A DNA stretch of 64,000 bases from contig JAFTFG010000006.1 of the NCBI GenBank assembly GCA_017449675.1, positions 124,001 through 188,000 on the forward strand. The letters are read 5' to 3'. The notes below the pieces were generated by a model, which saw only the letters and a program-made list of their open reading frames with translations, was not told the DNA's origin and searched no databases. Each line of letters opens with the position of its first letter. Position 1 is the stretch's first letter. This stretch comes from Prevotella sp. GTDB taxonomy: Bacteria > Bacteroidota > Bacteroidia > Bacteroidales > Bacteroidaceae. The position numbers and the translations under genes were made by a program. Of this stretch, positions 44,021 through 53,074 are shown in pieces.

Positions 44021-44686
44021 ATGGCAAAAAAGAATTTAAGTAAGCAGAAGAAAATGGATACCCGCGTGAACTTCACGCCGATGGTAGACATGATGATGCT
44101 TTTGATCACGTTCTTCATGCTGTGTACTACACTGGCCAAGCCGCAGGCAATGCAGTTGACCATGCCGTCAAACGATGACACGAAGAATCTGAATGAAGAT
44201 CAGAAGCAGGTAACCAAGGCTTCTCACACCATCACCCTCTATCTTGGCTCTAACGACAAGGTATGGTATATTGCCGGTCTTCCCAACTACGATGATCCCT
44301 CATGCGTTAAGGAGACCACCTACGGCAAGGACGGTATTGAGAAGGTCCTCAATGAGCACACCACCGAGGAAGGTATCAACCCGATTGCAAAGATCAAGAT
44401 GGCAAAGAAGGAACTTGATGCCAAGAAGAATGAGTATAACTCAAAGATGACTGACGAGCAGTATCAGGAAGCCCTGAAGAAACTGAAGAAGGGTGAACTC
44501 CCCAATGGAGAGAAAGTTCCTACGATGACCGTCATCATCCGTCCTCTGAACACTGCTACCTATGAGAACATGGTGGCAGCCCTCGATGAGATGCTGATTA
44601 GCAATGTTGATAAGTACGTCATTGACAATGTCGACAAGATGAGTGACGATGATAAGGCACTCATCCAGAAGGCCGGTGTCAAGTGA
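44021..44686 (+). CDS. exbD: ExbD/TolR-type biopolymer transport protein (second copy)
   Basis: 221 residues. N-terminal TPMVDMMMLLITFFMLCTT contains the channel Asp; the periplasmic domain contains a Lys/Glu-rich stretch (about 125-160) and the family end TVIIRPLNTATYENMVAALDEM in part. Seven bases after the first exbD copy. Two unequal ExbD proteins with one ExbB is the usual Bacteroidota arrangement. Confidence 0.9.
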   Translation: MAKKNLSKQKKMDTRVNFTPMVDMMMLLITFFMLCTTLAKPQAMQLTMPSNDDTKNLNEDQKQVTKASHTITLYLGSNDKVWYIAGLPNYDDPSCVKETTYGKDGIEKVLNEHTTEEGINPIAKIKMAKKELDAKKNEYNSKMTDEQYQEALKKLKKGELPNGEKVPTMTVIIRPLNTATYENMVAALDEMLISNVDKYVIDNVDKMSDDDKALIQKAGVK

Positions 44687-44712
44687 TTAACCCCTAAAAT
44701 GCACAAAGAACT

Positions 44713-45546
44713 ATGGCAAAAATAGATCTTATAGACAATGGCTGGGTCGACCTCGTATTCGAAGGTAAGAACCAAGCATACGGAGCTTATCAATTGCGCA
44801 AGAACACCGGCATGCGTAACCTCAAGGCGATTATCTCTATGTTCGTCGGTTTCGCTATCATCGCCGCCATCGTTATCGCCAAGGTTTCTATTGAGAACTA
44901 CATCGCATCACAGAATGCAGCCATCGAGGCAGATGTAGAACTCCAGAGCCTGGCCGAGAAGAAGGAAGCCAAGGTAGAGAAGAAAGACGAACCAGAGCCC
45001 GAGAAGATTGAGGTGGAGCGTGTGAAAAGCTCTGTAGCCTTTACCGTACCTGAAATCAAGAAGGATAATGAGGTGAAGGAAGATCAAGAGATGAAGTCTC
45101 AGGAAGAACTGCAAGAGACCAACACCGCTATCGGTGCCTTCAACGTAGAAGGTAACGACGAGACAGCCGGTGAGGTATTGAAAGCAAAGGAAGTGATTGC
45201 TGAACCGGAGCCTCCAAAGGTGGAAGAGACGAAAGTCTTCGACGTGGTTGAGCAGATGCCTTCGTTCCCTGGTGGACAGGCAGCACTGATGTCTTGGCTG
45301 AGCAGTAATATCAAGTATCCTGTTGTAGCAGAAGAGAATGGCGTACAGGGTCGCGTTGTTTGTACCTTCGTGGTTGAGCGCGACGGTTCTATCACCGACG
45401 TTAAGGTTGTCCGTGGTGTTGACCCCTCACTGGATAAGGAGGCTGTGCGTGTGCTCAAGCAGATGCCGAAATGGATTCCTGGTAAGCAGAACGGTTCATC
45501 CGTACGTGTAAAGTACACTGTTCCTGTAACCTTCAGACTTCAGTAA
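44713..45546 (+). CDS. tonB: TonB energy transducer
   Basis: 277 residues: cytoplasmic start with the Bacteroidota motif FEGKNQAYGAYQLR, one membrane helix (about 37-57), a Glu/Lys/Pro-rich periplasmic linker (75-175) and the C-terminal TonB domain (about 180-277) with FPGGQAALMSWL, IKYPVVAEENGVQGRV and the YTVPVTFRLQ end. It passes energy from ExbB/ExbD to outer-membrane transporters such as SusC-type proteins. Confidence 0.95.
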   Translation: MAKIDLIDNGWVDLVFEGKNQAYGAYQLRKNTGMRNLKAIISMFVGFAIIAAIVIAKVSIENYIASQNAAIEADVELQSLAEKKEAKVEKKDEPEPEKIEVERVKSSVAFTVPEIKKDNEVKEDQEMKSQEELQETNTAIGAFNVEGNDETAGEVLKAKEVIAEPEPPKVEETKVFDVVEQMPSFPGGQAALMSWLSSNIKYPVVAEENGVQGRVVCTFVVERDGSITDVKVVRGVDPSLDKEAVRVLKQMPKWIPGKQNGSSVRVKYTVPVTFRLQ

Positions 45547-45549
45547 TTG

Positions 45550-46503
45550 ATGATGAACGTATTCAACAAAACCGTTGGATTCACACTAACTTTAGGCTTG
45601 CTCCTCGCTTGTGGGAGCAAGCCTAATCCTGAAAAGGAAGAGGCCTATCAGAAGGCTGCGGAGGCATTCGTATCCGATGAGAGTTTCTTTCCTATCCTTG
45701 ACGAAGAACTCTTCTATTTCAACAGCCAGCGTCTGGACACGATCGGTGTGAACTACATGAACGAGCAGGAAGCCGTAGAGAAACTGATGAAGTTAGAGAC
45801 ATGGCTGGCGTTCACGACCCGTGATTTCACGGCAAAAGAGAGAAAGAGCCTGATAGACCGTAAGTATATGCCCCGTGCTATTCCCATAGCCTACGACGGT
45901 CTTTCCATTATCGTCAACAACACGAACCCCGACAGTTGCATCACCATCAAGGATTTTGCACGTATACTGCGGGGAGAAGTGACACAATGGGGTGAGATTT
46001 ATCCCAACTCGAAACTGGGAGCGATAGATGTCGTCTTCGACAATCCTTTATCAAGCACCGTACGATGGTGCGTGGACTCCATTCTCGGAGGTAAGGAGTT
46101 TACCAATCCGAATATCGGAGCCGTCAAGACCAGTGCCGCAGTGATTGACTACGTAGAGAACCACAAGAACGCCCTGGGCATCATCGGTTCCAACTGGTTG
46201 AATGACAAGCGTGATACCACGAATGTCACCTTTAAGAAGAATATTAGCGTGATGGGTGTGTCAAAACTGGACTCTGCCACCAAGGCAAACAGTTGGAAGC
46301 CCTATCAATACTATTTATATAATGGCAATTATCCGTTGCGCCGGACGATCTATGCGTTGCTGAACGACACACGTAATGGTACCCCTACCGCTTTTGCACA
46401 CTTCTGTCAACTGCCTAAGGGTCAACTGGTCATCCTCCGTTCGGGTTTGCTGCCCCGTTCTGCGAATATGAACGTACGACAGGTGATTGTCAATAAGGAA
46501 TAA
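45550..46503 (+). CDS. PstS-like periplasmic substrate-binding lipoprotein
   Basis: 317 residues starting at the ATG at 45550 (a second ATG follows at once). Lipobox LLLACGS near residue 20. The remainder has the PstS/SphX-type fold cues: AYDGLSIIVNNTNPD, ITIKDFARILRGEVTQWGEI, and ALGIIGSNW. No ABC permease or ATPase is adjacent; instead it sits three bases after tonB. Whether it binds phosphate is unproven; in this context it may serve the TonB complex or another ligand. Confidence 0.8.
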   Translation: MMNVFNKTVGFTLTLGLLLACGSKPNPEKEEAYQKAAEAFVSDESFFPILDEELFYFNSQRLDTIGVNYMNEQEAVEKLMKLETWLAFTTRDFTAKERKSLIDRKYMPRAIPIAYDGLSIIVNNTNPDSCITIKDFARILRGEVTQWGEIYPNSKLGAIDVVFDNPLSSTVRWCVDSILGGKEFTNPNIGAVKTSAAVIDYVENHKNALGIIGSNWLNDKRDTTNVTFKKNISVMGVSKLDSATKANSWKPYQYYLYNGNYPLRRTIYALLNDTRNGTPTAFAHFCQLPKGQLVILRSGLLPRSANMNVRQVIVNKE

Positions 46504-46575
46504 ACGAATGTGACGTTTTTACGTCATACCCATAGAGACTGGAAACAAGAAGTATAACAAATCATAAAAAGGATT

Positions 46576-47997
46576 ATGAAAACAATGAAATATCTCGTAA
46601 TGGGAGCACTGATGTTAGGATTCGGTACTCCGGTCATGGCACAGGACGGCTCTAAGGCCGACATTGCTGCCGTTAAGCAAATCATTAGTAGCAAACCCGC
46701 AGACCTCAACAAGGTGATGAAGCCCTACTACAAGGCTAACAAGAAAAACGCCGAGAACCTGCTGGCCTTCGGTCGTGCATTCTATGAGGCAAATGACACT
46801 GCCAATGCCCATACCTATGCATTATATGCCTTGGAGGCTTCCAAGAACAAGTATGCTCCTGCCTATGTCCTCTTAGGTGACATCGCTGCCCTTGCTGATG
46901 ACGGCGGTGCTGCCGCAGCCCAGTATGACCAGGCTATCTATTATGACAAGAAACTGGTCGAGGCCTACCGTAAGTATGCGATGGTTTATCGTAAGATTGA
47001 CCCAAGAGGTGCCGCCCAGAAACTCGATGAGTTGAAGGCTAACTGCCCTGAGGTGAGCGTTGATGCCATCAAAGGCCATATCTTCATGGTCGGTGGTGAT
47101 GAGAAGGCCGCCTATAATGAGTTCAAGAAGGTACCCATCCAGCAACTTGACAAGGACTATCTGAATGAGTTCGCCCGTGTCAGTTACTTCCAGGGTCACT
47201 ATGATGATGCCCTTGCCGCTTGTCTGGAAGGTCTGAAGGACAAGCCCCGCAATGCTACCTTCACCCGTCTGGCTATGTTCAGCAACTATGAGTTGAAGAA
47301 CTACGAGGCTGCCAAGGATTACATCTATAAGTATTTCAATGAGACCGACAGTGCCAAGTTCTCTGAGTACGACCACTACTACTCTGCACTGATCTATGAT
47401 GCCCTTGGTGAGAAAGAGAATGCTTACGGTCAATACGACATGGCTCTGAAACTCGTGAAGGACGACTCCATGATTAAGCGTTGGACCATTCTGAAAACCC
47501 TCTCTGACGCTCACCTGAAGGATAAGAACTTCGAGAAGGCCATCTCGTATTATCAGGATTTCACCGGTTGCAAGCCCGGTCTGAACTTTGACGACGAGGA
47601 GGCTCTGGCAAATATCTACTCCAAGTATGCTGAGGCTGATGCCGCCAGAAAGGTTGAACTTACCAACAAGGCAGCCGATGTCTATGCAACGCTGGCAGAG
47701 AAATATCCTATCCAGAAGGCTTATTCGATGTATATGCGTGCTAATATGAGAAACAAGTTGGACAACAACATGGAGAAGAGCCTTGCCAAGCCCGACTACC
47801 AGAAAGTGATTGAGGTACTGGCATCAAAGGGTGATCGCACCAAGGGTGAGAACACCATGCTGAAGACCGCATACCACTATATGATGTTCAACGAGTATAT
47901 CAACAAGAACGTTGCTGGTGCCAAGGGATATGCCGAGAAGATTCTCGCCATCGACCCGGCCTATCAGCCTGCTATTGAGATTCAGAACTTGAAATAA
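46576..47997 (+). CDS. exported TPR protein of the TonB cluster
   Basis: 473 residues with a signal peptide (MKTMKYLVMGALMLGFGTPVMAQD) and tetratricopeptide repeats through most of the length. It follows the PstS-like gene and ends before a terminator, so it is the last gene of the exbB-tonB operon. This association is conserved in Bacteroidales as far as I recall; a role as periplasmic scaffold for the TonB system is inference. Confidence 0.8.
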   Translation: MKTMKYLVMGALMLGFGTPVMAQDGSKADIAAVKQIISSKPADLNKVMKPYYKANKKNAENLLAFGRAFYEANDTANAHTYALYALEASKNKYAPAYVLLGDIAALADDGGAAAAQYDQAIYYDKKLVEAYRKYAMVYRKIDPRGAAQKLDELKANCPEVSVDAIKGHIFMVGGDEKAAYNEFKKVPIQQLDKDYLNEFARVSYFQGHYDDALAACLEGLKDKPRNATFTRLAMFSNYELKNYEAAKDYIYKYFNETDSAKFSEYDHYYSALIYDALGEKENAYGQYDMALKLVKDDSMIKRWTILKTLSDAHLKDKNFEKAISYYQDFTGCKPGLNFDDEEALANIYSKYAEADAARKVELTNKAADVYATLAEKYPIQKAYSMYMRANMRNKLDNNMEKSLAKPDYQKVIEVLASKGDRTKGENTMLKTAYHYMMFNEYINKNVAGAKGYAEKILAIDPAYQPAIEIQNLK

Positions 47998-48007
47998 CAA
48001 TAAGGAG

Positions 48008-48047
48008 AGGGGCGCAAGACTGGTCATCCAGACTTACGTCCCTTTTT
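48008..48047 (+). terminator. terminator of the TonB cluster
   Basis: GGGGCGCAAGACTGG and CCAGACTTACGTCCCT form an imperfect 15-bp stem with a G-U pair and two mismatches, followed by TTTTT. Confidence 0.65.
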
Positions 48048-48059
48048 CACCATAAGCCA

Positions 48060-50096
48060 ATGACTCGAAACAGGACACGCTACTTTCTCCCTATCTTATG
48101 TATCAGTCTTCTGCTGATACTCTGTGCCTGTGCGGAACGTAGCAATGTCATTTCAGGTCAAAGCAACACCTCCGACCAACAAGACTCCCTCATCCAGGCA
48201 CTCATCGACGAGAATCCTGACAGGGCCCTGACACTTGTCGACAGTCTGACACAACTGCATCAGATTCCTGAGGCGAAGGCCGACTTCTTCCGGGGACAGA
48301 CCCATTACAGGCTAGGTCAGGAACTGACAGCCGAACTCTATTACAAGCGTTCACTGACAGACGATGCGTTATATCAAGAGAATCCCCCTACCTATTATTA
48401 TGTCATTGACCAACTCTCCACCATTCTCACACGGAAAGGAGATCAGGACGGAGCATTAACTATTTCAACCAAGGGATATGCCATCGTCAAGAATGACACC
48501 ACCCAGACAGGACGGTTCTGGACGGCAATCATTCTCCACGATATCGGTTACAGCCAGATGCAGTTGGGACATAAGGAACAGGCTGAGAAGAGTTTCATGG
48601 AAGCATGGAACAGTCTGAAAGGCCTTGTCAACGAAAGTCCTACCTTCGACCATCTGCATATGTGGTCACGCATCACTTATAATATCATCGATGCTTATAC
48701 GAGTACGGAACAGTTTAAGGAGGCTGACACGTGGCTACAGCAGGGTGACGAGGCCATAGGACGTATGACGGCATCCCCCGACTGTCCTACCGCTACCGCT
48801 GAGGAGTATATCGCCGGCCTGAATACCCATAAAGCCTTGGTCTACCTCAAGACTGGACGACGGGCAGAAGCCGAGAAGGCATACCAACGCTTCCTGGGTA
48901 CCACCTATTCCAAGACCGGGTCAGGAACGATAGAACATTGTGAGTACCTCGAACTGGCAGGACGATGGAAAGAGATGGCCGATCTCACCCCTAAAGTAGA
49001 CTCTATCGTACAGTCATGGGGGACCCCACCGTCACTCTACTATCTGAAGTCATACCTGACCCCCTACCTCAAGGCATATATCTATTCTGGTCGTCATCAT
49101 GAGGCCCTGCAAATGAGTGAGCGACTCGTCAACCTCACAGACTCTATCTACAATTACGAGCGCCAGCATAACGCCGCTGAACTAGCCATCATGTATGAGA
49201 CACAAGAGAAAGAGAAACAGATTGCCGAGCAACAGACGATGCTGAAGAACCAGCGTTACTTTGCAGTGCTCATTGCGATCCTAATCATGCTAATCTCTTT
49301 CGTGATCATCACCCTCTTGCGCCTCCGTAATGCCAAGCGACTCTCAGAGAAGAATCAGGAACTGGAGGAGAAAAACCGTGAACTGACCATCGCCAATGAA
49401 CGGGCTGAGGAGTCGTCACGTATGAAGACAGACTTCATCCAGCAGATCTCTCATGAGATCCGTACACCGCTGAACATATTAAGCGGCTTCACACAGGTGT
49501 TGACAGCCCCCAAAGTGGAACTGACTGATGAGGAGCGGAAGGATATCAACACCCGCATCAATACCAATACGACCCGTATCACAGAACTGGTCAACAAGAT
49601 GCTGGAACTCTCTTATATCCATAGTAAGACCGTCATTGAGCGGACAGACGAGGTGACGACCGTACAGATTGCCGCACAGGCCACAGAGAACTCTGACATC
49701 AGCCATGCCACCCATCTTATTTACAAGTTGGAGTTCGACCCAGCGGCAGATAAGATGATACGCACCAATGCTGAGTCGGCGGCACGAGCACTCACCCTCT
49801 TGTTGAACAACGCAGCGAAGTTCACCAAAGAAGGGGGTGCTGAACTGCGTATCACCCTTGACGAGACGAGGAAGATGGTGGTCTATACCGTGACAGATAC
49901 CGGTATTGGCATACCACCGGAAGAGGCGGAGCATATCTTCGAGGAGTTCCTGCAACTCGACAATTACTATGATGGTACGGGAATCGGTCTGAGTGTCGCC
50001 CGTAGTATCGCCCACCGACTAGGCGGTGATATCTATCTCGACACCACTTATCAGGGAGGAGCCCGCTTCGTATTCACCCTTCCCGACGAAGCATAA
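48060..50096 (+). CDS. TPR-containing sensor histidine kinase
   Basis: 678 residues: lipoprotein-like signal (LLLILCACAE), periplasmic TPR domain (about 40-385), one membrane helix (about 397-420), coiled coil, then the kinase. FIQQISHEIRTPL is the H box, NNAAKFT the N box, TDTGIGIPPEE the G1 box and GTGIGLSVARSIAHRLGG the G2 box. No receiver or DNA-binding domain is attached and no response regulator is adjacent. Its signal and partner are unknown. Confidence 0.9.
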   Translation: MTRNRTRYFLPILCISLLLILCACAERSNVISGQSNTSDQQDSLIQALIDENPDRALTLVDSLTQLHQIPEAKADFFRGQTHYRLGQELTAELYYKRSLTDDALYQENPPTYYYVIDQLSTILTRKGDQDGALTISTKGYAIVKNDTTQTGRFWTAIILHDIGYSQMQLGHKEQAEKSFMEAWNSLKGLVNESPTFDHLHMWSRITYNIIDAYTSTEQFKEADTWLQQGDEAIGRMTASPDCPTATAEEYIAGLNTHKALVYLKTGRRAEAEKAYQRFLGTTYSKTGSGTIEHCEYLELAGRWKEMADLTPKVDSIVQSWGTPPSLYYLKSYLTPYLKAYIYSGRHHEALQMSERLVNLTDSIYNYERQHNAAELAIMYETQEKEKQIAEQQTMLKNQRYFAVLIAILIMLISFVIITLLRLRNAKRLSEKNQELEEKNRELTIANERAEESSRMKTDFIQQISHEIRTPLNILSGFTQVLTAPKVELTDEERKDINTRINTNTTRITELVNKMLELSYIHSKTVIERTDEVTTVQIAAQATENSDISHATHLIYKLEFDPAADKMIRTNAESAARALTLLLNNAAKFTKEGGAELRITLDETRKMVVYTVTDTGIGIPPEEAEHIFEEFLQLDNYYDGTGIGLSVARSIAHRLGGDIYLDTTYQGGARFVFTLPDEA

Positions 50097-50122
50097 AAAA
50101 AGGCTTTCCTTTCGGAAAGCCC
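50095..50122 (-). terminator. terminator of the ferredoxin gene
   Basis: Stem GGCTTTCC/GGAAAGCC (50102-50109 and 50114-50121) with a 4-base loop; on the minus strand a run of seven T follows (50095-50101), overlapping the stop codon of the histidine kinase gene. Confidence 0.8.
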
Positions 50123-50147
50123 TATGTTCATTTCAACGCATCTTGAC

Positions 50148-50318
50148 TTATGCCGGCAGGCTGATAGCCTCTGACGGACAAACGTCAGCACATGTACCGC
50201 ACTCTGTGCAGACATCAGGGTTGATAGAATACTTATCGCCCTCAGAGATTGCTCCTGCGGGGCACTCATCGATACATGTTCCACATGCGATGCAGTCATC
50301 ACCAATTACGTATGCCAT
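50148..50318 (-). CDS. 2x[4Fe-4S] ferredoxin
   Basis: A 56-residue protein starting MAYVIGDDCIACG. Two CxxCxxCxxxCP motifs are visible: CIACGTCIDECP and CTECGTCADVCP. This is the classic clostridial-type bacterial ferredoxin with two 4Fe-4S clusters, an electron carrier for anaerobic metabolism. It is monocistronic, with its own promoter (50368-50375) and terminator. Confidence 0.96.
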   Translation of the reverse strand: MAYVIGDDCIACGTCIDECPAGAISEGDKYSINPDVCTECGTCADVCPSEAISLPA

Positions 50319-50367
50319 AATCTTTATCGTTTAAAAAGTTAATACTAAATACTCATTATTTGTGATG

Positions 50368-50375
50368 CAAAGATA
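50368..50375 (-). promoter_or_regulatory. -7 element for the ferredoxin gene
   Basis: On the minus strand TATCTTTG, 49 bases upstream of the ATG at 50318. Confidence 0.65.
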
Positions 50376-50464
50376 GGAATATTTTTTGATATCTACCTAA
50401 TTTTAGGGAGATATTTTCATAATTTATACGGTGTCGAAATAATAAACACCCCTTTATCCACGTT

Positions 50465-51223
50465 ATGTTTTATGTGAAAAGTAAACGTTTATCTCTCATC
50501 AGCCTGCTACTGATAGGCGTACTCTGCGGATACGCACAGCAGCGTAAGGTGCAATACAAGCCTTATATTGATTTGCGCCCCCTACATTTCGGTATTGTAG
50601 TGGGCACCCATTTACAGGATATCGAATTTGAGAATGTGGGGTTACAGACCCTTGTCGACGAGGAAGGGAACGTCAGTGAGCATCTCATCGTGACAGATGC
50701 CGACAAATGGAATCCCGGCTTTTCCGTCGGTGTACTTGCGGAGTTACGCCTTCATGATAACTTCGCCTTACGCTTCTCCCCCTCCATGCACTTCGGAGCC
50801 AAGCATCTCACCTTCCTCGACCTCATGAATCTCGATGAGGAAGGTCGTCCGCAGAAGGTCACACAAGACCTGAAGAACACGTATGTCGGACTGCCCCTCA
50901 ACATCAAGTTCAGTGCCCCACGCTGGAACAATTACCGTCCGTTCATCTCTGCCGGTATCAGCGGAATGATCAACCTCACAGGCGGCGGAGAGGACTATAT
51001 CAGTCTGAAACGGTTCAGTTCTATGCTGGAGGTAGGTATCGGCTGTGACTTCTACCTGCCGTTCTTCAAACTCATTCCCGAATTGAAATTCTGCTACGGC
51101 CTGGGCAACACACTGGATACCAACCATATCAATGAACTGCGCGATACCAACCATCGGGCCTATGCAGGCAGTGTCAGCAGCGCGCAGTCCAAAATGATAA
51201 TGCTCTCGTTCTATTTCGAGTGA
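50465..51223 (+). CDS. porT: PorT-like outer-membrane beta-barrel protein
   Basis: 252 residues with an N-terminal signal peptide (core LISLLLIGVLCGYA, cleavage before QQ). The mature part opens with DLRPLHFGIVVGTHLQDIE and continues as an eight-stranded-barrel pattern ending in MIMLSFYFE. The opening and the length match PorT/SprT, which is needed for type IX secretion in Porphyromonas and Flavobacterium. A generic outer-membrane beta-barrel protein is the alternative. Confidence 0.72.
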   Translation: MFYVKSKRLSLISLLLIGVLCGYAQQRKVQYKPYIDLRPLHFGIVVGTHLQDIEFENVGLQTLVDEEGNVSEHLIVTDADKWNPGFSVGVLAELRLHDNFALRFSPSMHFGAKHLTFLDLMNLDEEGRPQKVTQDLKNTYVGLPLNIKFSAPRWNNYRPFISAGISGMINLTGGGEDYISLKRFSSMLEVGIGCDFYLPFFKLIPELKFCYGLGNTLDTNHINELRDTNHRAYAGSVSSAQSKMIMLSFYFE

Positions 51224-51240
51224 TGCGTTATCAGTTACGC

Positions 51241-52131
51241 TTACTTCTTAAGTAGATTCAAGACCATCTTTCCCACGAAGATAGCATGCTTTCCGTTCTG
51301 GTCGACAGGCACCTGCTTGCCGTCCATATCAGTCAGATATTCCAACTTCTTGAAATAGGTGTGGGTATGGCCACCCAATACCAGATCGATATACCGTGAG
51401 CGAGGAACGAAGTACTGGTCGTCCTCGCCCCGATTACTGTTCCAGCCAAGATGCGAGAGACAGATGACCACGTCACACTTCAAGTCTTTCTTCAGCATCG
51501 TAGCCGTCTCGAGAGCCACCTTGGCAGGGTCCAGATACTTCACACCCACACAGTTCTTGGCAGATACCAGTCCCTCCATCTTGGGTGACAGACCGAAGAC
51601 ACCGATCTTCACCCCTTGACGCTTGAGGATAATATAAGGTTTCACCAGTCCCTCGCAGGGAGTCCCCGTGAAGTCATAGTTGGCACATACAATAGGGAAC
51701 TTAGCCAGACGGAACGTACGGGCCATCTCCTCCAGTCCGAAATCAAACTCATGGTTACCGATCGTCACGGCATCATACCCCATCAAGTTCATCAGTCCGA
51801 TCTCCACATCACCCTTGAACATGGTGTAGTAAGCGGAGCCCTGGAAGAAGTCACCACTGTCGAACAACAAGAGATCGGGACATTTCCGACGCTCTTCCTT
51901 CAGCATGGCGATACGGCGCAAGGCACCTGCCCTACCCGCTTTCATCGTATCCGGCAACTGGTCGTTGATGGGTAATATCGTACTGTGGGTATCATTCGTA
52001 TGCAGAATGACCAGTTGCTTTTGCGCCCCCACTGTTAAAGGTAAAAAGGTAAAAAGGTAAAAAGGTAAAAACATCATTACCGTTCTTACGACCTTATTAT
52101 ATATATACCAGTTTGTCTTCATTGTCATCAT
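51241..52131 (-). CDS. metallophosphatase (N-terminal half of a 5'-nucleotidase/UshA-type enzyme)
   Basis: 296 residues. Signal peptide followed by the metallophosphoesterase motifs LHTNDTHS, LFDSGDFFQGS, IGNHEFDFG, CLSHLGWN and VLGGHTHTY, i.e. the complete dinuclear-metal site of UshA-type enzymes. The C-terminal nucleotidase domain is missing here and is encoded by the gene just upstream. The signal-peptide core is encoded by four exact copies of an 8-bp repeat (52040-52071). Starts at 52131, 52128 and 52122 are possible; 52131 lies two bases after the upstream stop. Confidence 0.88.
   Translation of the reverse strand: MMTMKTNWYIYNKVVRTVMMFLPFYLFTFLPLTVGAQKQLVILHTNDTHSTILPINDQLPDTMKAGRAGALRRIAMLKEERRKCPDLLLFDSGDFFQGSAYYTMFKGDVEIGLMNLMGYDAVTIGNHEFDFGLEEMARTFRLAKFPIVCANYDFTGTPCEGLVKPYIILKRQGVKIGVFGLSPKMEGLVSAKNCVGVKYLDPAKVALETATMLKKDLKCDVVICLSHLGWNSNRGEDDQYFVPRSRYIDLVLGGHTHTYFKKLEYLTDMDGKQVPVDQNGKHAIFVGKMVLNLLKK
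52040..52071. repeat. 8-bp tandem repeat (GGTAAAAA)x4 inside a signal-peptide coding region
   Basis: Four exact copies. On the minus strand TTTTTACC repeats encode FLPFYLFTFLP in the metallophosphatase signal peptide. As eight is not a multiple of three, gain or loss of one unit shifts the frame. A degenerate four-unit relative lies at 62823-62854 in the TolC-like gene. Confidence 0.85.
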
Positions 52132-52133
52132 CT

Positions 52134-52895
52134 TTACTCTTTTATTGTAACACGTCCCTCGATCTGCGAGTCTACCATCTTGCCCTGCTTGTTCTGCTCA
52201 CGGAAATAATCCATAATGATAAAGCGGGTATTATTCTCCACCTTCTGGGGGGAGTTGATATTTCTGCTCTTCTTGAAGGTCACCATCTTATCCGTACCCC
52301 CCAACAGATAGTCAATCGTAGCGACACGATAGTCTTTCTGCGGCTCTATCTCCTGTCCGTTGAGTGTGGCACTGACCAGTTTACCGTCCCTGGTGATCAC
52401 CATACGCACGGAATGGCTCACTCCCTCACCGCCTACTGATGCCATCTCGGAGAAGAGTTGTAGCACCTCAGCCCCGGAGAGGGTGGCAAAGGCGATCTTG
52501 TTCTCGAAGGGAGCGACATCCAGCACATCACCATAGGTCACATCACCCTTCGGCAGGTCGGCACGCACCCCTCCCATATTATACACGCCGAAGTCGGGCT
52601 GCTCCCCATAATCCTTCGCTGCCCACACGAGGATGTCCGCCAATAGGTTGGAGAGTTCACTCTCAGGACGATGGGGACTCATATACCTGGCGGAGCGACC
52701 CACCTTCGGTCCCATAATACTATCCACGATGTGTTTATAATACTGTAGGAAGGCTGTTCCTTCAGCATCAGGATGCCGGTCGTAACGGGCATCCACCAGA
52801 ATACGTGAACGCTCAACAGACCCCACTTCGTAATGTGTCTTACATCCCGTCCATACCAAGGGCACCAAAGCCCATAAAAACATGTATCTTCTCAT
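52134..52895 (-). CDS. 5'-nucleotidase C-terminal-domain lipoprotein
   Basis: 253 residues from the ATG at 52895; longer in-frame codons reach into the rplS promoter region. Signal peptide with lipobox LVWTGC. The rest is the substrate-binding/nucleotidase domain of UshA (SPHRPESELSNLLADILVW, GGVRADLPKGDVTYGDVLDVAPFEN in part, and KDYRVATIDYLLGG). It is encoded first in the operon, before the metallophosphatase half, so the domain order is reversed relative to a single-chain UshA. The two probably act together in the periplasm on nucleotides. Confidence 0.88.
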   Translation of the reverse strand: MRRYMFLWALVPLVWTGCKTHYEVGSVERSRILVDARYDRHPDAEGTAFLQYYKHIVDSIMGPKVGRSARYMSPHRPESELSNLLADILVWAAKDYGEQPDFGVYNMGGVRADLPKGDVTYGDVLDVAPFENKIAFATLSGAEVLQLFSEMASVGGEGVSHSVRMVITRDGKLVSATLNGQEIEPQKDYRVATIDYLLGGTDKMVTFKKSRNINSPQKVENNTRFIIMDYFREQNKQGKMVDSQIEGRVTIKE

Positions 52896-52953
52896 TGTCA
52901 GTGTTTTAGTGTCGACAAATATACAAAGAAAAATTAAAAAAAACAAGTTTTTA

Positions 52954-52985
52954 TTTGGTTTTTTATTCACTTCTTCGTACCTTTG
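52954..52985 (+). promoter_or_regulatory. promoter of rplS
   Basis: TTTG (52954-52957), 20 bases, TACCTTTG (52978-52985). It leaves an untranslated leader of about 85 bases, long enough for autoregulation, though I see no strong fold. Confidence 0.75.
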
Positions 52986-53074
52986 CACCCGCTTTCCGCG
53001 TAATCGCTGGCAGGAAGTCACGAGTTGCCTGTTATGTTGCGTTGGAACGATACAACAATTTAATGATTAAAACA

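Noticed and set aside
52986-53074. Ribosomal-protein leader riboregulator before rplS
   Set aside because: The leader is long enough, but I could not find a convincing conserved fold by eye.
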